A stretch of DNA of 64,000 nt from an uncultured Thalassotalea sp. (GCA_947492575.1 CANLNK010000001.1:868001-932000); one strand, 5' to 3'. Shown: positions 8,721-18,578, numbered from the stretch's first letter. Translations and numbers: made by a program. The notes: generated by a model from the letters alone, not told the origin.

Positions 8721-9728
8721 TTATAAGCGCTCTAATACTGCGTCAGTGAAGTCAGTTGTACCGTGCTCACCACCTAAGTCGCGAGTTGTGCGGTCGCCTG
8801 ATTCAATTACATCTGAAATAGCTTTACGGATTGCGTCTGCTTTGTCACCCATTTCTAGGTATTCAAGCATTTGAATCGCTGCAAGAATTACAGATGTTGG
8901 GTTTGCAAGGTTCTTACCAGCGATGTCTGGAGCACTACCGTGAACTGCTTCAAAGATTGCACAGTCTTTACCGATGTTTGCGCCAGGTGCCATACCTAAA
9001 CCACCAACTAAACCAGCACATAGGTCTGATAAGATGTCACCGAATAAGTTAGTTGTTACGATAACGTCGAATTGCTCTGGGTTCATTACTAACTGCATAC
9101 AACAGTTATCAACGATCATCTCTGCAGATTCGATATCTGGGTAACGCTCACCAACTTCACGTGCAACTTTCAAGAATAAGCCAGAAGTTGATTTTAAAAT
9201 GTTAGCTTTGTGAACAGCGGTAACTTTCTTACGACCTTCTTTACGTGCAGTCTCGTATGCGAATTCAACAATACGCTCAGCACCTTCACGCGTAATTAAG
9301 CTCATTGCTTCTGCTTGGCCGCCATCTTCAGAAACGGTTTGACCTAAGCCAGAGTACATACCTTGCGTATTTTCACGGATAGTAATGATATCGATGTTTT
9401 CGTAACGAGCTTTAGTACCTTTGAAAGAACGTACAGGGCGCAAGTTAGCGTAAAGTTGGAACTGCTTACGAAGTGTTACGTTAATTGACGTAAAGCCTTC
9501 ACCTACTGGTGTAGTTAATGGGCCTTTTAACGTAATTTTGTTCTTTTTGATAAGTTCTAGTGTCTCTTCTGGCACTAGTTCACCGTGCTTTTCTAGGGCT
9601 ACTAGACCTGCATCAGCGAATTCATATTCGAAATCACAGCCAGCTTTGTCTAAAACTTTTAGCGTTGCGTCAATGATATCTGGACCGATACCGTCACCAG
9701 GGATTACTGTGATAGTTTGCTTAGCCAT
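8721..9728 (-). CDS. NAD-dependent isocitrate dehydrogenase (short form)
   Basis: A 335-residue beta-decarboxylating dehydrogenase converting isocitrate to 2-oxoglutarate. The substrate signature is S81-x-N83-x3-R87 with YANLRPVR (93-100). The IDH/IPMDH metal-site segment TTNLFGDILSDL is present. In the cofactor loop GSAPDIAGKN the residue after Pro is Asp, as in NAD enzymes, where NADP-type E. coli Icd has Lys-Tyr. Isopropylmalate dehydrogenase is unlikely because of the Ser-Asn substrate signature. It is short compared with E. coli Icd (416) and resembles NAD-IDH of Shewanella and related genera. Single-gene unit. Confidence 0.9.
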   Translation of the reverse strand: MAKQTITVIPGDGIGPDIIDATLKVLDKAGCDFEYEFADAGLVALEKHGELVPEETLELIKKNKITLKGPLTTPVGEGFTSINVTLRKQFQLYANLRPVRSFKGTKARYENIDIITIRENTQGMYSGLGQTVSEDGGQAEAMSLITREGAERIVEFAYETARKEGRKKVTAVHKANILKSTSGLFLKVAREVGERYPDIESAEMIVDNCCMQLVMNPEQFDVIVTTNLFGDILSDLCAGLVGGLGMAPGANIGKDCAIFEAVHGSAPDIAGKNLANPTSVILAAIQMLEYLEMGDKADAIRKAISDVIESGDRTTRDLGGEHGTTDFTDAVLERL

Positions 9729-9919
9729 TTATGTTACCTATTAAAAATTTAAAGTAGGAGTTTTCAAAGCATAGTAGATATCTCAAAAGATAACTGGATC
9801 TACCAGCTTGGAAAAAGTGGGCGCTTTATACCATGACTATGGTGTGTAAGCCAGTGGAAAAACTTTCAGAAAAGCTTACAGGCTGAATGTGATAAGCAAA
9901 AGTAGACTAAAGTCTGATA

Positions 9920-9952
9920 GTTGCGCCTCTTTAGTTAATAAAGCAGCGCAAC
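9920..9952. other. Two-tier inverted repeat between icd and the DUF3192 gene
   Basis: GTTGCGC (9920-9926) pairs with GCGCAAC (9946-9952). Inside, CTTTA pairs with TAAAG, separated from the outer helix by a 2x2 internal loop. It lies 46 bases after the stop of the minus-strand gene at 9998. No good T-run follows on either strand, so it may be a weak terminator or an mRNA 3'-end stabiliser. Confidence 0.4.
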
Positions 9953-9997
9953 TCTATGGGGATATAAACGAGGTGTTAGCCGGAAACCTATAACTGC

Positions 9998-10384
9998 TTA
10001 CAACGGCTTCATTTGTGTAAATTGCTCGTAGGCAATGTTGCCGATAGCCGTTAATTGTCCGTCAGTAAATAGCAATGGCGTACATTCTTCCTGCGTAGTA
10101 ATACCATCTGACTTAACGTGCTGTGTGCGGTAGAACATCACTTGGTAGTTTGTGCCATCGACTTTTTTAGCTTCAGTTATGTCAGGGCTGCCTAGAGATT
10201 CTAATGCCTGTTCAAAGGTAAATTCGTCCAATTTCAATTTGGCAATATACTGTCTGTTGAACGCCTCTCTATCTTCCCATTTCATGTTAGAAGGGTTGTC
10301 GTCATAAAAATTGACCACTAAGAGTACGAATACGCCATAAGCGGCTAACGCCAATAAAATGCGAAAAATAACTTTTTTGTTCAT
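9998..10384 (-). CDS. Membrane-anchored DUF3192 protein
   Basis: Encodes 128 residues from the ATG at 10384, which has AAAAGAAG directly upstream; a longer frame to 10441 lacks a ribosome site. One transmembrane helix (about residues 5-25, IFRILLALAAYGVFVLLVV) anchors a periplasmic domain. The C-terminal core (FYRTQHVKSDGITTQEECTP, then LLF) is the DUF3192 signature and is shared with the lipoprotein at 18750-19118. This suggests a small outward-facing fold related to the SmpA/BamE-like group, but the function is not known. It lies upstream of icd on the same strand, after xni. Confidence 0.8.
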   Translation of the reverse strand: MNKKVIFRILLALAAYGVFVLLVVNFYDDNPSNMKWEDREAFNRQYIAKLKLDEFTFEQALESLGSPDITEAKKVDGTNYQVMFYRTQHVKSDGITTQEECTPLLFTDGQLTAIGNIAYEQFTQMKPL

Positions 10385-10536
10385 CTTCTTTTCAATATTG
10401 TTCAAGTATTGAATCAACTGCTGGATAGCATACCGACTCATATCATTTATTTAAATAGGGCTGAGGGTATTTGATGTGTCCAACTCAACCTTGTTTGTTA
10501 TTCTATCTTTCCATCGTGCTAAGGATCCTATTAGCC

Positions 10537-11334
10537 TTACTGCAGGCGTATATCCTTTAAATTAAAGCCTAGAGGAATGTTTTGTTTTAATGTTAGTAAC
10601 TGATGACTTAGCTTAAGCATGTCTTTTCCTTGCTCAAGTTTGTCTTTTACCGATGACTTCAATTTATCCGCAGTAAGAATCGCATTAATAGAACCATAGG
10701 TATTAATGAGTTCGGCAGCGGTAATTTGCCCTATACCTGCAACACCTGGGATCTTATTGGTCGAATCACCGGTCAGCGCCCATAGGTCAATAAGTTGACT
10801 CGAACGAACGCTGAATTTGTCGTGAATATAGCTATCGTCTAAATAGCGACGATTGAAGTAGTCATACACTTGAATGTTCTCATTAATCAAGGATAAGAAA
10901 CATTTATCTGTTGAAATAATGGTGACATTTTGATTTCTCAACGCGACTTTTACCGCTAATGTCGCGATAACATCATCCGCCTCATCTTCGTCGGGCTCTA
11001 TCGAGTCAACATGCTGCTTGAGAAACTCGTCTTGAATCTCATTAAGCTTATTCGCCAAATGCTCAGGCATTTTCTTGCGCCCTTTTTTATAGTCAGGGTA
11101 CAAAGCATAACGCCAACATGGCGCTTCGCTGTCAAAGACAGCAAGCGCATGGGTCGGGTTTAACATTTCCAAAATATTGGTAAGCGCCTGACCACATGCA
11201 TTTGATGTGTTGTGCAACACCTGTGCTTTGGTATTTTCTGCTAACTCGTTGTTGAGCAAAAAAGGCCGTTCTTGAACGGCGTATATTCTTCTGATGAGGT
11301 TAAGCGCATCAATCAATACAACGTGTGCTGTCAT
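10537..11334 (-). CDS. xni: Flap endonuclease Xni (ExoIX-like)
   Basis: A 265-residue 5'-nuclease-family protein homologous to the N-terminal exonuclease domain of DNA polymerase I and to E. coli Xni (YgdG). Features are the start VVLIDALNLIRRIYAV, an acidic metal-binding segment DEDEADDVIATLA (about 115-127), STDKCF, and the helix-hairpin-helix region LTGDSTNKIPGVAGIGQITA that binds DNA. It acts on flap or Okazaki-type structures. It is downstream of ppnN (23 bases), probably co-transcribed. In E. coli xni and ppnN also lie close together. Confidence 0.92.
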   Translation of the reverse strand: MTAHVVLIDALNLIRRIYAVQERPFLLNNELAENTKAQVLHNTSNACGQALTNILEMLNPTHALAVFDSEAPCWRYALYPDYKKGRKKMPEHLANKLNEIQDEFLKQHVDSIEPDEDEADDVIATLAVKVALRNQNVTIISTDKCFLSLINENIQVYDYFNRRYLDDSYIHDKFSVRSSQLIDLWALTGDSTNKIPGVAGIGQITAAELINTYGSINAILTADKLKSSVKDKLEQGKDMLKLSHQLLTLKQNIPLGFNLKDIRLQ

Positions 11335-11357
11335 TTAACCTTCGCCTTCATGTCACT

Positions 11358-12716
11358 TTAGCCTTTTGATATTTGGTAGCAGGGCACATATTTACTTCCT
11401 GGCAACTTCATCCGCTGTTGATCAACAAATGATGCAAGCAGCTTATCCATTAATGCCATAATTTTTTCTTCACCAGAAATAATAAAAGGCCCGTGCTCTC
11501 TGATCGCTTTGATGCCGTTGGATTTCACATTACCTGCAACGATTCCAGAAAAAATACGACGTAGGTTAGCGGCCAGTTTTGCGGTGTCCATATCACTCTT
11601 GACCACTAAGTTTGCCATGTTTTGATGGCTAGGTTCAAATGGTTGTTGAAAATCAGGTTCAATTGCCAAGGTCCAGTTAAAATGAAACGAGTCGCCGCTT
11701 GCTTTTCGATGTGCAAGTATTTGTGACAATTGCGATTTTAGCGTTTTAGCGACTTGCGCGGCATCATCAATAATTATTTTGTAGAACTTACGTGCTTCTT
11801 CGCCTAGCGTTTCGCGAATAAAAGCATCTATTTCTAAAAAGTAATCGGCACTTTCTTTCGGCCCCGTGAGGATAATCGGTAACACTTGATCTTTGTTTTT
11901 TTGATTTAGCATGATACCTAAAATATAAAGAAACTCTTCTGCTGTTCCTGCGCCACCGGGAAAGATGATTAAACCATGAGATATTCGCACGAACGCTTCT
12001 AAACGTTTCTCGATATCTGGCATGATAATAAGTTCATTAACAATAGGGTTTGGTGGCTCCGCAGCGATAATGCTTGGCTCAGTAAGACCTATATAGCGTC
12101 CATCTTTTATACGCTGCTTTGCATGGCCAATCGTTGCCCCTTTCATAGGGCCTTTCATGGCGCCTGGGCCGCAGCCTGTGCATATGTTAAAACCGCGAAG
12201 CCCAAGCTGATAACCGACTTCCTTCGTGTATTTATATTCGGTGGTATTAATGGAATGGCCGCCCCAGCAAGTAATTAAGTTTGGCTCGCTCTCTGGTAAT
12301 ACGGCGTCGGCATTTCGCAATATGTCAAAAACAACGTCAGTCGTAGCATCCGCATTGGCTGCTGGTTGTTGGTAGTCGAGTTCGTATTTGTCGTTAATAA
12401 ACAAAATATCGCGCAGTACAGCAGATAAGTGTTCCCGAATGCCACGTATGATTTTGCCATCGACAAAAGCATCTTCAGGAGGATTGATTAGGTCCAATTT
12501 TACGCCGCGTTCACGACGCAACACTTTAATCTGAAAATCTCTAAATTGTTGATAGATTTCTTCAGCATCGTCGGTGTGACTTCCGACGTTTAGTACCGCC
12601 AAAGAGCAGTTGCGATAGAGTTGAAATAGCTTACTACCTGCAGATTCTTCTAATTGTTCAACTTCCGTTTGAGATAGCAAATTCATATTGCCTACAGGGT
12701 TTACTTGTATTTCCAT
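11358..12716 (-). CDS. ppnN: Nucleotide 5'-monophosphate nucleosidase PpnN (YgdH, LOG family)
   Basis: A 452-residue LOG-family enzyme that splits purine and pyrimidine nucleoside monophosphates to base and ribose 5-phosphate; in E. coli it is a (p)ppGpp-binding protein. The LOG signatures are [10 protein letters not shown] (181-190) and PGGAGTAEE (253-261). The whole chain, including the PpnN-specific N-terminal domain ([34 protein letters not shown]) and C-terminal domain ([14 protein letters not shown]), aligns with E. coli YgdH. It is a single-domain cytoplasmic protein and the first gene of a ppnN-xni unit. Confidence 0.95.
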   Translation of the reverse strand: MEIQVNPVGNMNLLSQTEVEQLEESAGSKLFQLYRNCSLAVLNVGSHTDDAEEIYQQFRDFQIKVLRRERGVKLDLINPPEDAFVDGKIIRGIREHLSAVLRDILFINDKYELDYQQPAANADATTDVVFDILRNADAVLPESEPNLITCWGGHSINTTEYKYTKEVGYQLGLRGFNICTGCGPGAMKGPMKGATIGHAKQRIKDGRYIGLTEPSIIAAEPPNPIVNELIIMPDIEKRLEAFVRISHGLIIFPGGAGTAEEFLYILGIMLNQKNKDQVLPIILTGPKESADYFLEIDAFIRETLGEEARKFYKIIIDDAAQVAKTLKSQLSQILAHRKASGDSFHFNWTLAIEPDFQQPFEPSHQNMANLVVKSDMDTAKLAANLRRIFSGIVAGNVKSNGIKAIREHGPFIISGEEKIMALMDKLLASFVDQQRMKLPGSKYVPCYQISKG

Positions 12717-12857
12717 TCGAATTCCCCTTTCTAGATGTTTTTATAACTAAGTTACTGCTTTTCCTTTAATAATAGTTGAAATTGACACAGGCGTTATCCC
12801 CATTTTGTTAGCAAAGGTTAATGTTGGACTCTGTATTAAGCGATGCTTAGTGGTGTT

Positions 12858-14459
12858 TTATTCTGCGTAGATAACGCGATTCTTACCTTCGTGTTTCGCC
12901 TTATATAGCGCTTGGTCTGCGCGTTCAAACGCTTGATGTACGTTGTCGTTGTTTTTTATGTGAGTAACGCCAATAGACGTGGTGATGTTGACCTTTTTAT
13001 TTTTAAACTTAAAGGGGAGTTTGGATACTCTCACTCGCAGTTCGTCTAGCGCTAGCATGACTTCACCATAATCTAGGCCTTCGAAAATCAGGATAAATTC
13101 TTCCCCACCATAGCGAGCTATAAACGCAGATTCGCCTAATATTTTACTCAGAGTCGAAGCAATAACTTGCAAGGTTTTATCACCAGCAGAATGACCGAAA
13201 GTATCATTAATTGCTTTGAAGTCATCAAGGTCAATAACGGCGATCGCCAAATCAAAAGATTTGTGGGCAAAGCGCACCATAGCTTTAGTCATGTACTCGT
13301 CAAATGCGGCTCGGTTGTTGAGCTTAGTCAGTGCGTCTTGCATGCTTTTCTTCTGCTGCTCAATTAGACGTTTTTCAAAGCTTTGACTCTGCTTTTCCAG
13401 TTCCCTGACTTTTGCCTGCGTTTCGGCAAGCTTTTCTTCAAGTGCTTGGAAGTAAGCCAGCTCTTCTTTGGATTTTATCGACAGTGTTTTTGATATTTGT
13501 TCGATGTTGGTGTTTAGCTCTTGTTTGGCCTCATTGAGTGAGTCGGCACTGTCTATCACATCTATCATCGCATTCAGTTGTTTAGCGATTTTTTGATTGA
13601 TAGTTTTTTGAAGGCTTTTCTGCTCTTGTGTACTAACAATGCCAGATTTAATTGAGCGCTGTAGCTTTAGTAATGCCCCTGAAAGCGTTGATAAAAACGA
13701 TTTGGCAGTTTGGCGTTCTCGCTCGATATCCGATACGACGATGTTGAAAAGCTCTGCAATAATATTGAGCAAGCCATCGTCTAAATGAGTATTGCCTTTT
13801 AGTTGCTGGCTCATTTGCTCCAGCTTTGATTGTTGAGTTTGTGAGAGCTTTATTTCACTGATGGTTGATAATATGCGCTCGACAAATGGCGAAGCATCTG
13901 TCTCTGTCTTGCTTGCCAATGCTTTGCTGGTGTTTGCGCCTATTTTTCCAGGTTGGGCAGCATCAATATCATTTTTAGCTCTTAACACCTCTGCATATAT
14001 TGTCAGCAATTCACTGAGCTTAGGCACATACTGGATCAGTGCATCTTTGCTTTCAGAGTTTTCGGTGAGCAATTCCCGTAGGTTTCTTCTTAATAAAGGC
14101 GGAATACCTTTTGATTGCTGAAGTACGCTACCGGCTTCATGAAAATCGATATGCATATTGCGAATGTTTTTTTCATTTTTACTGGCGTGACTAGTCAGGA
14201 TTTTTGAAATTTGCTCAATCTCTTTCTCGAGTTGCTCGATAGACCCTGACTTTTTAAGCGTATTACGTAACTTGGCGAGTTTATTGTCGAGCTCCAAGTC
14301 TAAGCCTTTGCAAACACTTGAAAGTTTGGCAATAAACTCGGTTAGCATGGTAGAGCGTTTATTGAAATCTTCTTCAAGTGCTGAGCGCGAATTAATGGCG
14401 TTGTTAAGTTGTGCTTTTAATTGTGCAAGTTGTTGCTGACCGTTAGATACATTGCTCAT
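12858..14459 (-). CDS. Diguanylate cyclase (GGEEF) with long helical N-terminal region
   Basis: About 533 residues. The C-terminal GGDEF domain (roughly the last 170 residues) contains DALTKLNNRAAFDEYM, the metal-binding DLDDFKAINDTFGHSAGD and the active-site motif RYGGEEF, so it should make cyclic di-GMP from two GTP. The inhibitory I-site (RxxD upstream of the motif) is absent. The first 360 residues are helical and Gln/Lys/Glu-rich with coiled-coil character and no membrane segment or known sensor. The start is uncertain: ATG at 14459 has AGGA twelve bases upstream, while a TTG at 14468 has it three bases upstream. Divergent from the M61 peptidase gene. Confidence 0.88.
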   Translation of the reverse strand: MSNVSNGQQQLAQLKAQLNNAINSRSALEEDFNKRSTMLTEFIAKLSSVCKGLDLELDNKLAKLRNTLKKSGSIEQLEKEIEQISKILTSHASKNEKNIRNMHIDFHEAGSVLQQSKGIPPLLRRNLRELLTENSESKDALIQYVPKLSELLTIYAEVLRAKNDIDAAQPGKIGANTSKALASKTETDASPFVERILSTISEIKLSQTQQSKLEQMSQQLKGNTHLDDGLLNIIAELFNIVVSDIERERQTAKSFLSTLSGALLKLQRSIKSGIVSTQEQKSLQKTINQKIAKQLNAMIDVIDSADSLNEAKQELNTNIEQISKTLSIKSKEELAYFQALEEKLAETQAKVRELEKQSQSFEKRLIEQQKKSMQDALTKLNNRAAFDEYMTKAMVRFAHKSFDLAIAVIDLDDFKAINDTFGHSAGDKTLQVIASTLSKILGESAFIARYGGEEFILIFEGLDYGEVMLALDELRVRVSKLPFKFKNKKVNITTSIGVTHIKNNDNVHQAFERADQALYKAKHEGKNRVIYAE

Positions 14460-14747
14460 GAATAACAAATTTCCTGCTGCGTTTCGAGTGACGAATCTAG
14501 TAAATACCTTGTCTACTAGAATCTATGCGCTGACTTTACTTTCAACGCCTTAACTTGATTCGTGAATGAGTTTTGGTTGTGACTTTAACGCACTCTTACC
14601 TCAATAATAGCTAATAAAACTGGCTTTCTACTATGGTAACTGGTAACTGAATAAAAATATCGATACTCAATCGAATCATCAATGAAAATTGTATACCAAA
14701 CAGGTAGAATAAAAGTAACTGCCAATAAGTTGATATAAAAATTTTCT

Positions 14748-16535
14748 ATGCAATTGATAAACCGAAAGATTTCTGCTGCTACTTTAGCACTTTCTACACT
14801 TATTAGTTCATCTGTTTTTGCTGATGTTCGCGTAAACATTGATTTAACACAAGCCGAACACCATTACACCATGGTGGAAATGACCTTGCCTAAAACGGAA
14901 CAGCAATCTATTGATTTAAAATTACCAACTTGGCGCACAGGTCGGTACGAAATTTTGAATTTGGCAAATGGTATTCGAGAGTTCGCTGTTGAAGATAAGG
15001 ATCTACAATGGCAAAAAATCGATAAAGACACATGGCGTATTCAAGGTGATTTATCTGATGGTGTTGAGGTAAGCTATCAAGTTTACGCTAATCAATTACC
15101 ACTTCGTTCACGCCATGTGGACGATAGCCACGCTTTTATTGATGCGTCAGGCGTTATCATGTACACAGATGAAACACGCGACGATAAGTATCTTGTTCAG
15201 TTAAAGACGCCACGGAAATGGCGCAGTGTTTCTGGATTGCCAACAGGGCGCAACAAGCATCAGTTTATTGCTAGCAATTATGATGTCCTAGTCGATTCGC
15301 CTATTGAGACTGGCATTAACGAATTTTATGAATTTGAAGTGGATGGCATCGATTACGAATTAGTGATTTGGGGCAAAGGTAATTATGACAGCAAACAGAT
15401 GTTAGCTGACTTAAAAGTACTTGTTGCGCAAGGCAACACGATTTGGTCAGACTACCCTTTTGAACGTTATGTCTTTATGGTACATGCAACATCAGGAGTG
15501 CGCGGTGCGACAGAGCACTTAAATTCAACGATCATTCAACGCGACCGCTATACATTCTCTACCCGTAAAGACTATTTGAGCTTCCTAGGCACTGCTGCTC
15601 ATGAATTTGTGCATACTTGGAACGTAAAGCAATACCGTCCAGAAGGCATGGTGCCGTATGACTATCAAGGTGAGAATTACACCAACTTATTATGGTTGGC
15701 GGAAGGCTCTACTAGTTATCTACAAAACCAGCTGTTAATGCGTGGTGAGTTGATGACGGCCAAAGAGTGGATGGAAATGTTGGCGACTCGTATTAATAGC
15801 TACGAACGTAAACCTGGGCGTGATGCACAGTCTGTAGCAGAAGCGAGTTTTGACAAGTGGATTAGTGAAGGTGGCGACTATGACCGAAATCACAGCGTTA
15901 ACATTTATTCGGAAGGTTTCCTTGTCTCATGGATGCTAGATATTGATATTCTTGAAAAAACCTCTCTTGCTAAAAGTTACCGCAATGTTCACCAAGAGCT
16001 TTACCAACACTACAGCATTCCAAAATCGTTTAACGACCAAGATGTGAGAGATATCTTGAAGAAGGTCACTGACACTGATTATAGCGATTGGTGGCAAGCC
16101 AATGTTGACGGTTATGCTAAGCCAGATTTCAATGCATTGCTTGCCAAAGCTGGTTTAATGATGACTTATGGTAATGATGGTAAGCAAAAAGCTTGGACAG
16201 GCATCAGTACTAAGCCACATGCCAGCGGCTTGCTAATCACGGCAGTGGAAAAAGGTAGCCCAGCATGGGACTCTGGTTTTACAACAGGCGACATTATTGT
16301 AGCGATTGAAGGTTTGCGCATGGCTGATAGTGATTTAACAAAGCGTTTAGCTAACTTTAAGCCTGACGACAAAATTAAGGTGACTTTCTTCCGCAGGGAT
16401 CAATTAATGACTAAAAAGGTCAAGTTAGCTGGGATGCCAAGTGGCAAGTTAAAAGTTAAGCCATTACAGGATGCTACCGATCAACAAAAAGCCTTGTTTA
16501 CAGAGTGGACTGGACTTGCTTTTCCTGAAAAGTAG
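14748..16535 (+). CDS. Exported M61-family metallopeptidase with PDZ domain
   Basis: A 595-residue protein with a signal peptide (residues 1-25, ending SSVFA). The zinc site is HEFVH (His285, Glu286, His289) with a likely third ligand Glu319 in WLAEGSTSYLQ. This is the gluzincin pattern of M61 (glycyl aminopeptidase-like) enzymes. An N-terminal beta domain precedes the catalytic domain, and a PDZ domain follows at about 485-565 (SGLLITAVEKGSPAWDSGF, then TTGDIIVAIEG). It probably acts in the periplasm on peptides; the exact specificity is unknown. Single gene with a strong terminator after it. Confidence 0.9.
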   Translation: MQLINRKISAATLALSTLISSSVFADVRVNIDLTQAEHHYTMVEMTLPKTEQQSIDLKLPTWRTGRYEILNLANGIREFAVEDKDLQWQKIDKDTWRIQGDLSDGVEVSYQVYANQLPLRSRHVDDSHAFIDASGVIMYTDETRDDKYLVQLKTPRKWRSVSGLPTGRNKHQFIASNYDVLVDSPIETGINEFYEFEVDGIDYELVIWGKGNYDSKQMLADLKVLVAQGNTIWSDYPFERYVFMVHATSGVRGATEHLNSTIIQRDRYTFSTRKDYLSFLGTAAHEFVHTWNVKQYRPEGMVPYDYQGENYTNLLWLAEGSTSYLQNQLLMRGELMTAKEWMEMLATRINSYERKPGRDAQSVAEASFDKWISEGGDYDRNHSVNIYSEGFLVSWMLDIDILEKTSLAKSYRNVHQELYQHYSIPKSFNDQDVRDILKKVTDTDYSDWWQANVDGYAKPDFNALLAKAGLMMTYGNDGKQKAWTGISTKPHASGLLITAVEKGSPAWDSGFTTGDIIVAIEGLRMADSDLTKRLANFKPDDKIKVTFFRRDQLMTKKVKLAGMPSGKLKVKPLQDATDQQKALFTEWTGLAFPEK

Positions 16536-16579
16536 ATAAGCTTTTAACAAAGCAAAATCAAACAAAACGAAAGTAAAAC

Positions 16580-16605
16580 AAAAAAGCGCCAAATGGCGCT
16601 TTTTT
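16580..16605 (+). terminator. Terminator between the convergent M61 peptidase gene and queF
   Basis: A-run, GCGCC, loop AAAT, GGCGC, T-run. The flanking A and T runs allow action in both directions. Confidence 0.9.
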
Positions 16606-16626
16606 AATATCTTTTCAAATTCTTTT

Positions 16627-17490
16627 TTATTGCCTTATTGTGCGCAGCTTTGGAGCTGAATTAGATTCGGAACTGCGATAAGGATTAATGTCTAGGCCAC
16701 CGCGTCGTGTATAGCGGGCAAATACAGTAAGCGAGGTCGGTTGACAGTATTGCTGAATATCTGTGTAAATACGTTCTACGCACTGTTCATGAAACTCATT
16801 GTGCTCACGAAATGAAATGAAGTATTTCAGCAGCTTTTCTTGGTTGATTTTCTTACCGGTATAACGAATATAGACGCTCGCCCAGTCTGGCTGATTGGTG
16901 ATTAAACAGTTTGATTTCAATAAATGGCTAACTAAGTACTCACTTACCTGCTCATCACCTTGATTCGCAATGTCAGCATCATCGCTAGTCAATAAGCTAG
17001 GTTGGTAGTCATAAGTATCTATTTCGACATCTAGCTCATCAATGCAGGTTGCATCATCACTTGCGATGGCAAGCGCTGGACAATGATCAACAGGGGATAA
17101 AGTGACGCTTGCTGGTGCGCCAGCGACCTCTGATAAGTCTTTGGATAGCACTTTTTCTACATCGTCTTTTGACGCGAAAACTGTTTGATTAAAACTGTTT
17201 AAATACAGTTTAAATGATTTTGACTCAATCAGGTTTTTACTTGTACACGGAAAGATAAACTCTGCGACAGCAACCTGTGGTTTACCTTTTGGGTTAAGCC
17301 AAGATAACTCATAACCGTACCAAACATCTTCACCGAAGAATGGCAAATCTTCTTGGTCTATGGCTAAATCATCTCTGTTTAAACTTCGCGGAACACCTTG
17401 TAGTAAAGAAGCATCATATTGACTTGCATAATCTGTTGCTTTTCCCAGTGTTAAACCGTGTAATACGTCACTGTTTTGGTATTTTGCCAT
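16627..17490 (-). CDS. queF: NADPH-dependent 7-cyano-7-deazaguanine (preQ0) reductase, long form
   Basis: A 287-residue reductase converting preQ0 to preQ1 in queuosine biosynthesis. The start is set at the ATG at 17490 because the family begins just there ([17 protein letters not shown], then [18 protein letters not shown]); the frame stays open upstream but adds no conserved sequence. Conserved features are [16 protein letters not shown], the catalytic [11 protein letters not shown] (Cys195, Asp202) and [12 protein letters not shown]. The bimodular YqcD/QueF length fits E. coli (282). It is divergent from syd, the same arrangement as in E. coli. I see no preQ1 riboswitch. Confidence 0.95.
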   Translation of the reverse strand: MAKYQNSDVLHGLTLGKATDYASQYDASLLQGVPRSLNRDDLAIDQEDLPFFGEDVWYGYELSWLNPKGKPQVAVAEFIFPCTSKNLIESKSFKLYLNSFNQTVFASKDDVEKVLSKDLSEVAGAPASVTLSPVDHCPALAIASDDATCIDELDVEIDTYDYQPSLLTSDDADIANQGDEQVSEYLVSHLLKSNCLITNQPDWASVYIRYTGKKINQEKLLKYFISFREHNEFHEQCVERIYTDIQQYCQPTSLTVFARYTRRGGLDINPYRSSESNSAPKLRTIRQ

Positions 17491-17650
17491 TGCATTGTCA
17501 TTGTTAACTAAAATTGCTGCGTATTTTACGCGCTTTTCATTAAGATGGCATACATCCAACAGTATTTTTCAAAATTAGTCGGTGATTGAGTGATATCAGC
17601 TTGATGTTATGACATATCGATTTTCAATTTTGATTGAGGAAAATGATTAA

Positions 17651-18202
17651 ATGACGACTCTATCCGACCTGCTTTTAAAGCTTAGTGACGACTATGTTGA
17701 GGCATTCAAAGAAAAGCATGGCCACCTACCTGTAGTAGAAAAAGATCCCGAATGGCCTTCGCCGTGTGTACAAGGAGAATTTTCACATGAGGCAGACCTA
17801 TGGCAACCAGTAGCATGTCGAGATGAACTTTCGTTTGATAATGTAGAGCATGCGCTAGATTTAGTATTACACCCTGAGGTAAAGCAATACTTCACTTCGT
17901 TGTATAGTGAGAGTTTTGATGCAACCTGCAGTGAAGGCAACCTAAGCCTTTTATTCCCTTGGAGTGAAAAAGACTTTGAGCGTTTGCAGGAAAACATCAT
18001 TGGTCATGTGCTAATGAAACAAAAATTGAAGCAAGAAGTGACTATCTTTTTTGCATTAACAGACCAAGAAGACTTTATTTTAACTGTTGATAATGCAACA
18101 GGGGCCGTTTGGGTAGAGCAGGTAGGTAAAGCGGCTCATAAGAAACTGGCTGACAGTTTGAAAGAGTTCATTCAAATGCTCTCACCAGTGGTCTACGATT
18201 AG
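17651..18202 (+). CDS. syd: SecY-interacting protein Syd
   Basis: Encodes 183 residues, the usual Syd length (E. coli 181). It is an acidic soluble protein with the family segments LPVVEKDPEWPSPC and LLFPWSEKDFERLQENIIGH and the terminal VWVEQVGKAAHKKLADSLKE. Syd binds the cytoplasmic face of SecY and is thought to monitor SecYEG assembly. The divergent queF neighbour supports the call. The ATG is preceded by TTGAGGAAA. Confidence 0.93.
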   Translation: MTTLSDLLLKLSDDYVEAFKEKHGHLPVVEKDPEWPSPCVQGEFSHEADLWQPVACRDELSFDNVEHALDLVLHPEVKQYFTSLYSESFDATCSEGNLSLLFPWSEKDFERLQENIIGHVLMKQKLKQEVTIFFALTDQEDFILTVDNATGAVWVEQVGKAAHKKLADSLKEFIQMLSPVVYD

Positions 18203-18221
18203 CGTACCAAGAGCTTACTTG

Positions 18222-18253
18222 AAAGCTACACCACTTATTAAAAGTGTAGCTTT
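18222..18253. terminator. Possible terminator between convergent syd and the KfrA-like gene
   Basis: AAAGCTACAC (18222-18231) pairs with GTGTAGCTTT (18244-18253), with further pairing possible inside. The T-run is only three bases, so efficiency is doubtful. Confidence 0.45.
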
Positions 18254-18263
18254 ATGCCGCAAA

Positions 18264-18578
18264 CTACTTTTCCAATTTACTGTCGATAGATCGCAATAAT
18301 TGCTTTATTTCTTTCAACTCGGTCATCATAGGTGTTAATGCTTCGGTTAATGCCGATGATAGTGATTGGCTTAACTCGGTTGACTCGGTTGAATTGTCGA
18401 CCTCGTTTGTATCAAAGGATGTTTGTTCTGGTTGGTGTTGCCAATTTTTTAAAATATTAATAATCGTTGGTAGTGGTGTTGGCTCAGATAATTTAGCTTT
18501 AACAGTGGCTACTGAGGGCGTGACGCCCTTATTTGCTAGCTGGTTAGCAATGGCTATTATTTCGTCTTTAATCGTCAT
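18264..18578 (-). CDS. KfrA-like small DNA-binding protein
   Basis: Encodes 104 residues. The N-terminal 50 (MTIKDEIIAIANQLANKGVT, then PSVATVKAKL and PLPTIINILKNW) look like a KfrA_N helix-turn-helix module. The middle is Ser/Thr/Glu-rich linker and the C-terminal 30 residues (MMTELKEIKQLLRSIDSKLE) form a heptad-like coiled coil, suggesting a dimer. KfrA proteins bind plasmid DNA, but this version is much shorter and lies among chromosomal housekeeping genes. The assignment rests on pattern, not search. It is convergent with syd. Confidence 0.6.
   Translation of the reverse strand: MTIKDEIIAIANQLANKGVTPSVATVKAKLSEPTPLPTIINILKNWQHQPEQTSFDTNEVDNSTESTELSQSLSSALTEALTPMMTELKEIKQLLRSIDSKLEK

Noticed and set aside
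17491-17650. preQ1 riboswitch between queF and syd
   Set aside because: No preQ1 aptamer core; long-form QueF in gammaproteobacteria is usually not riboswitch-controlled.
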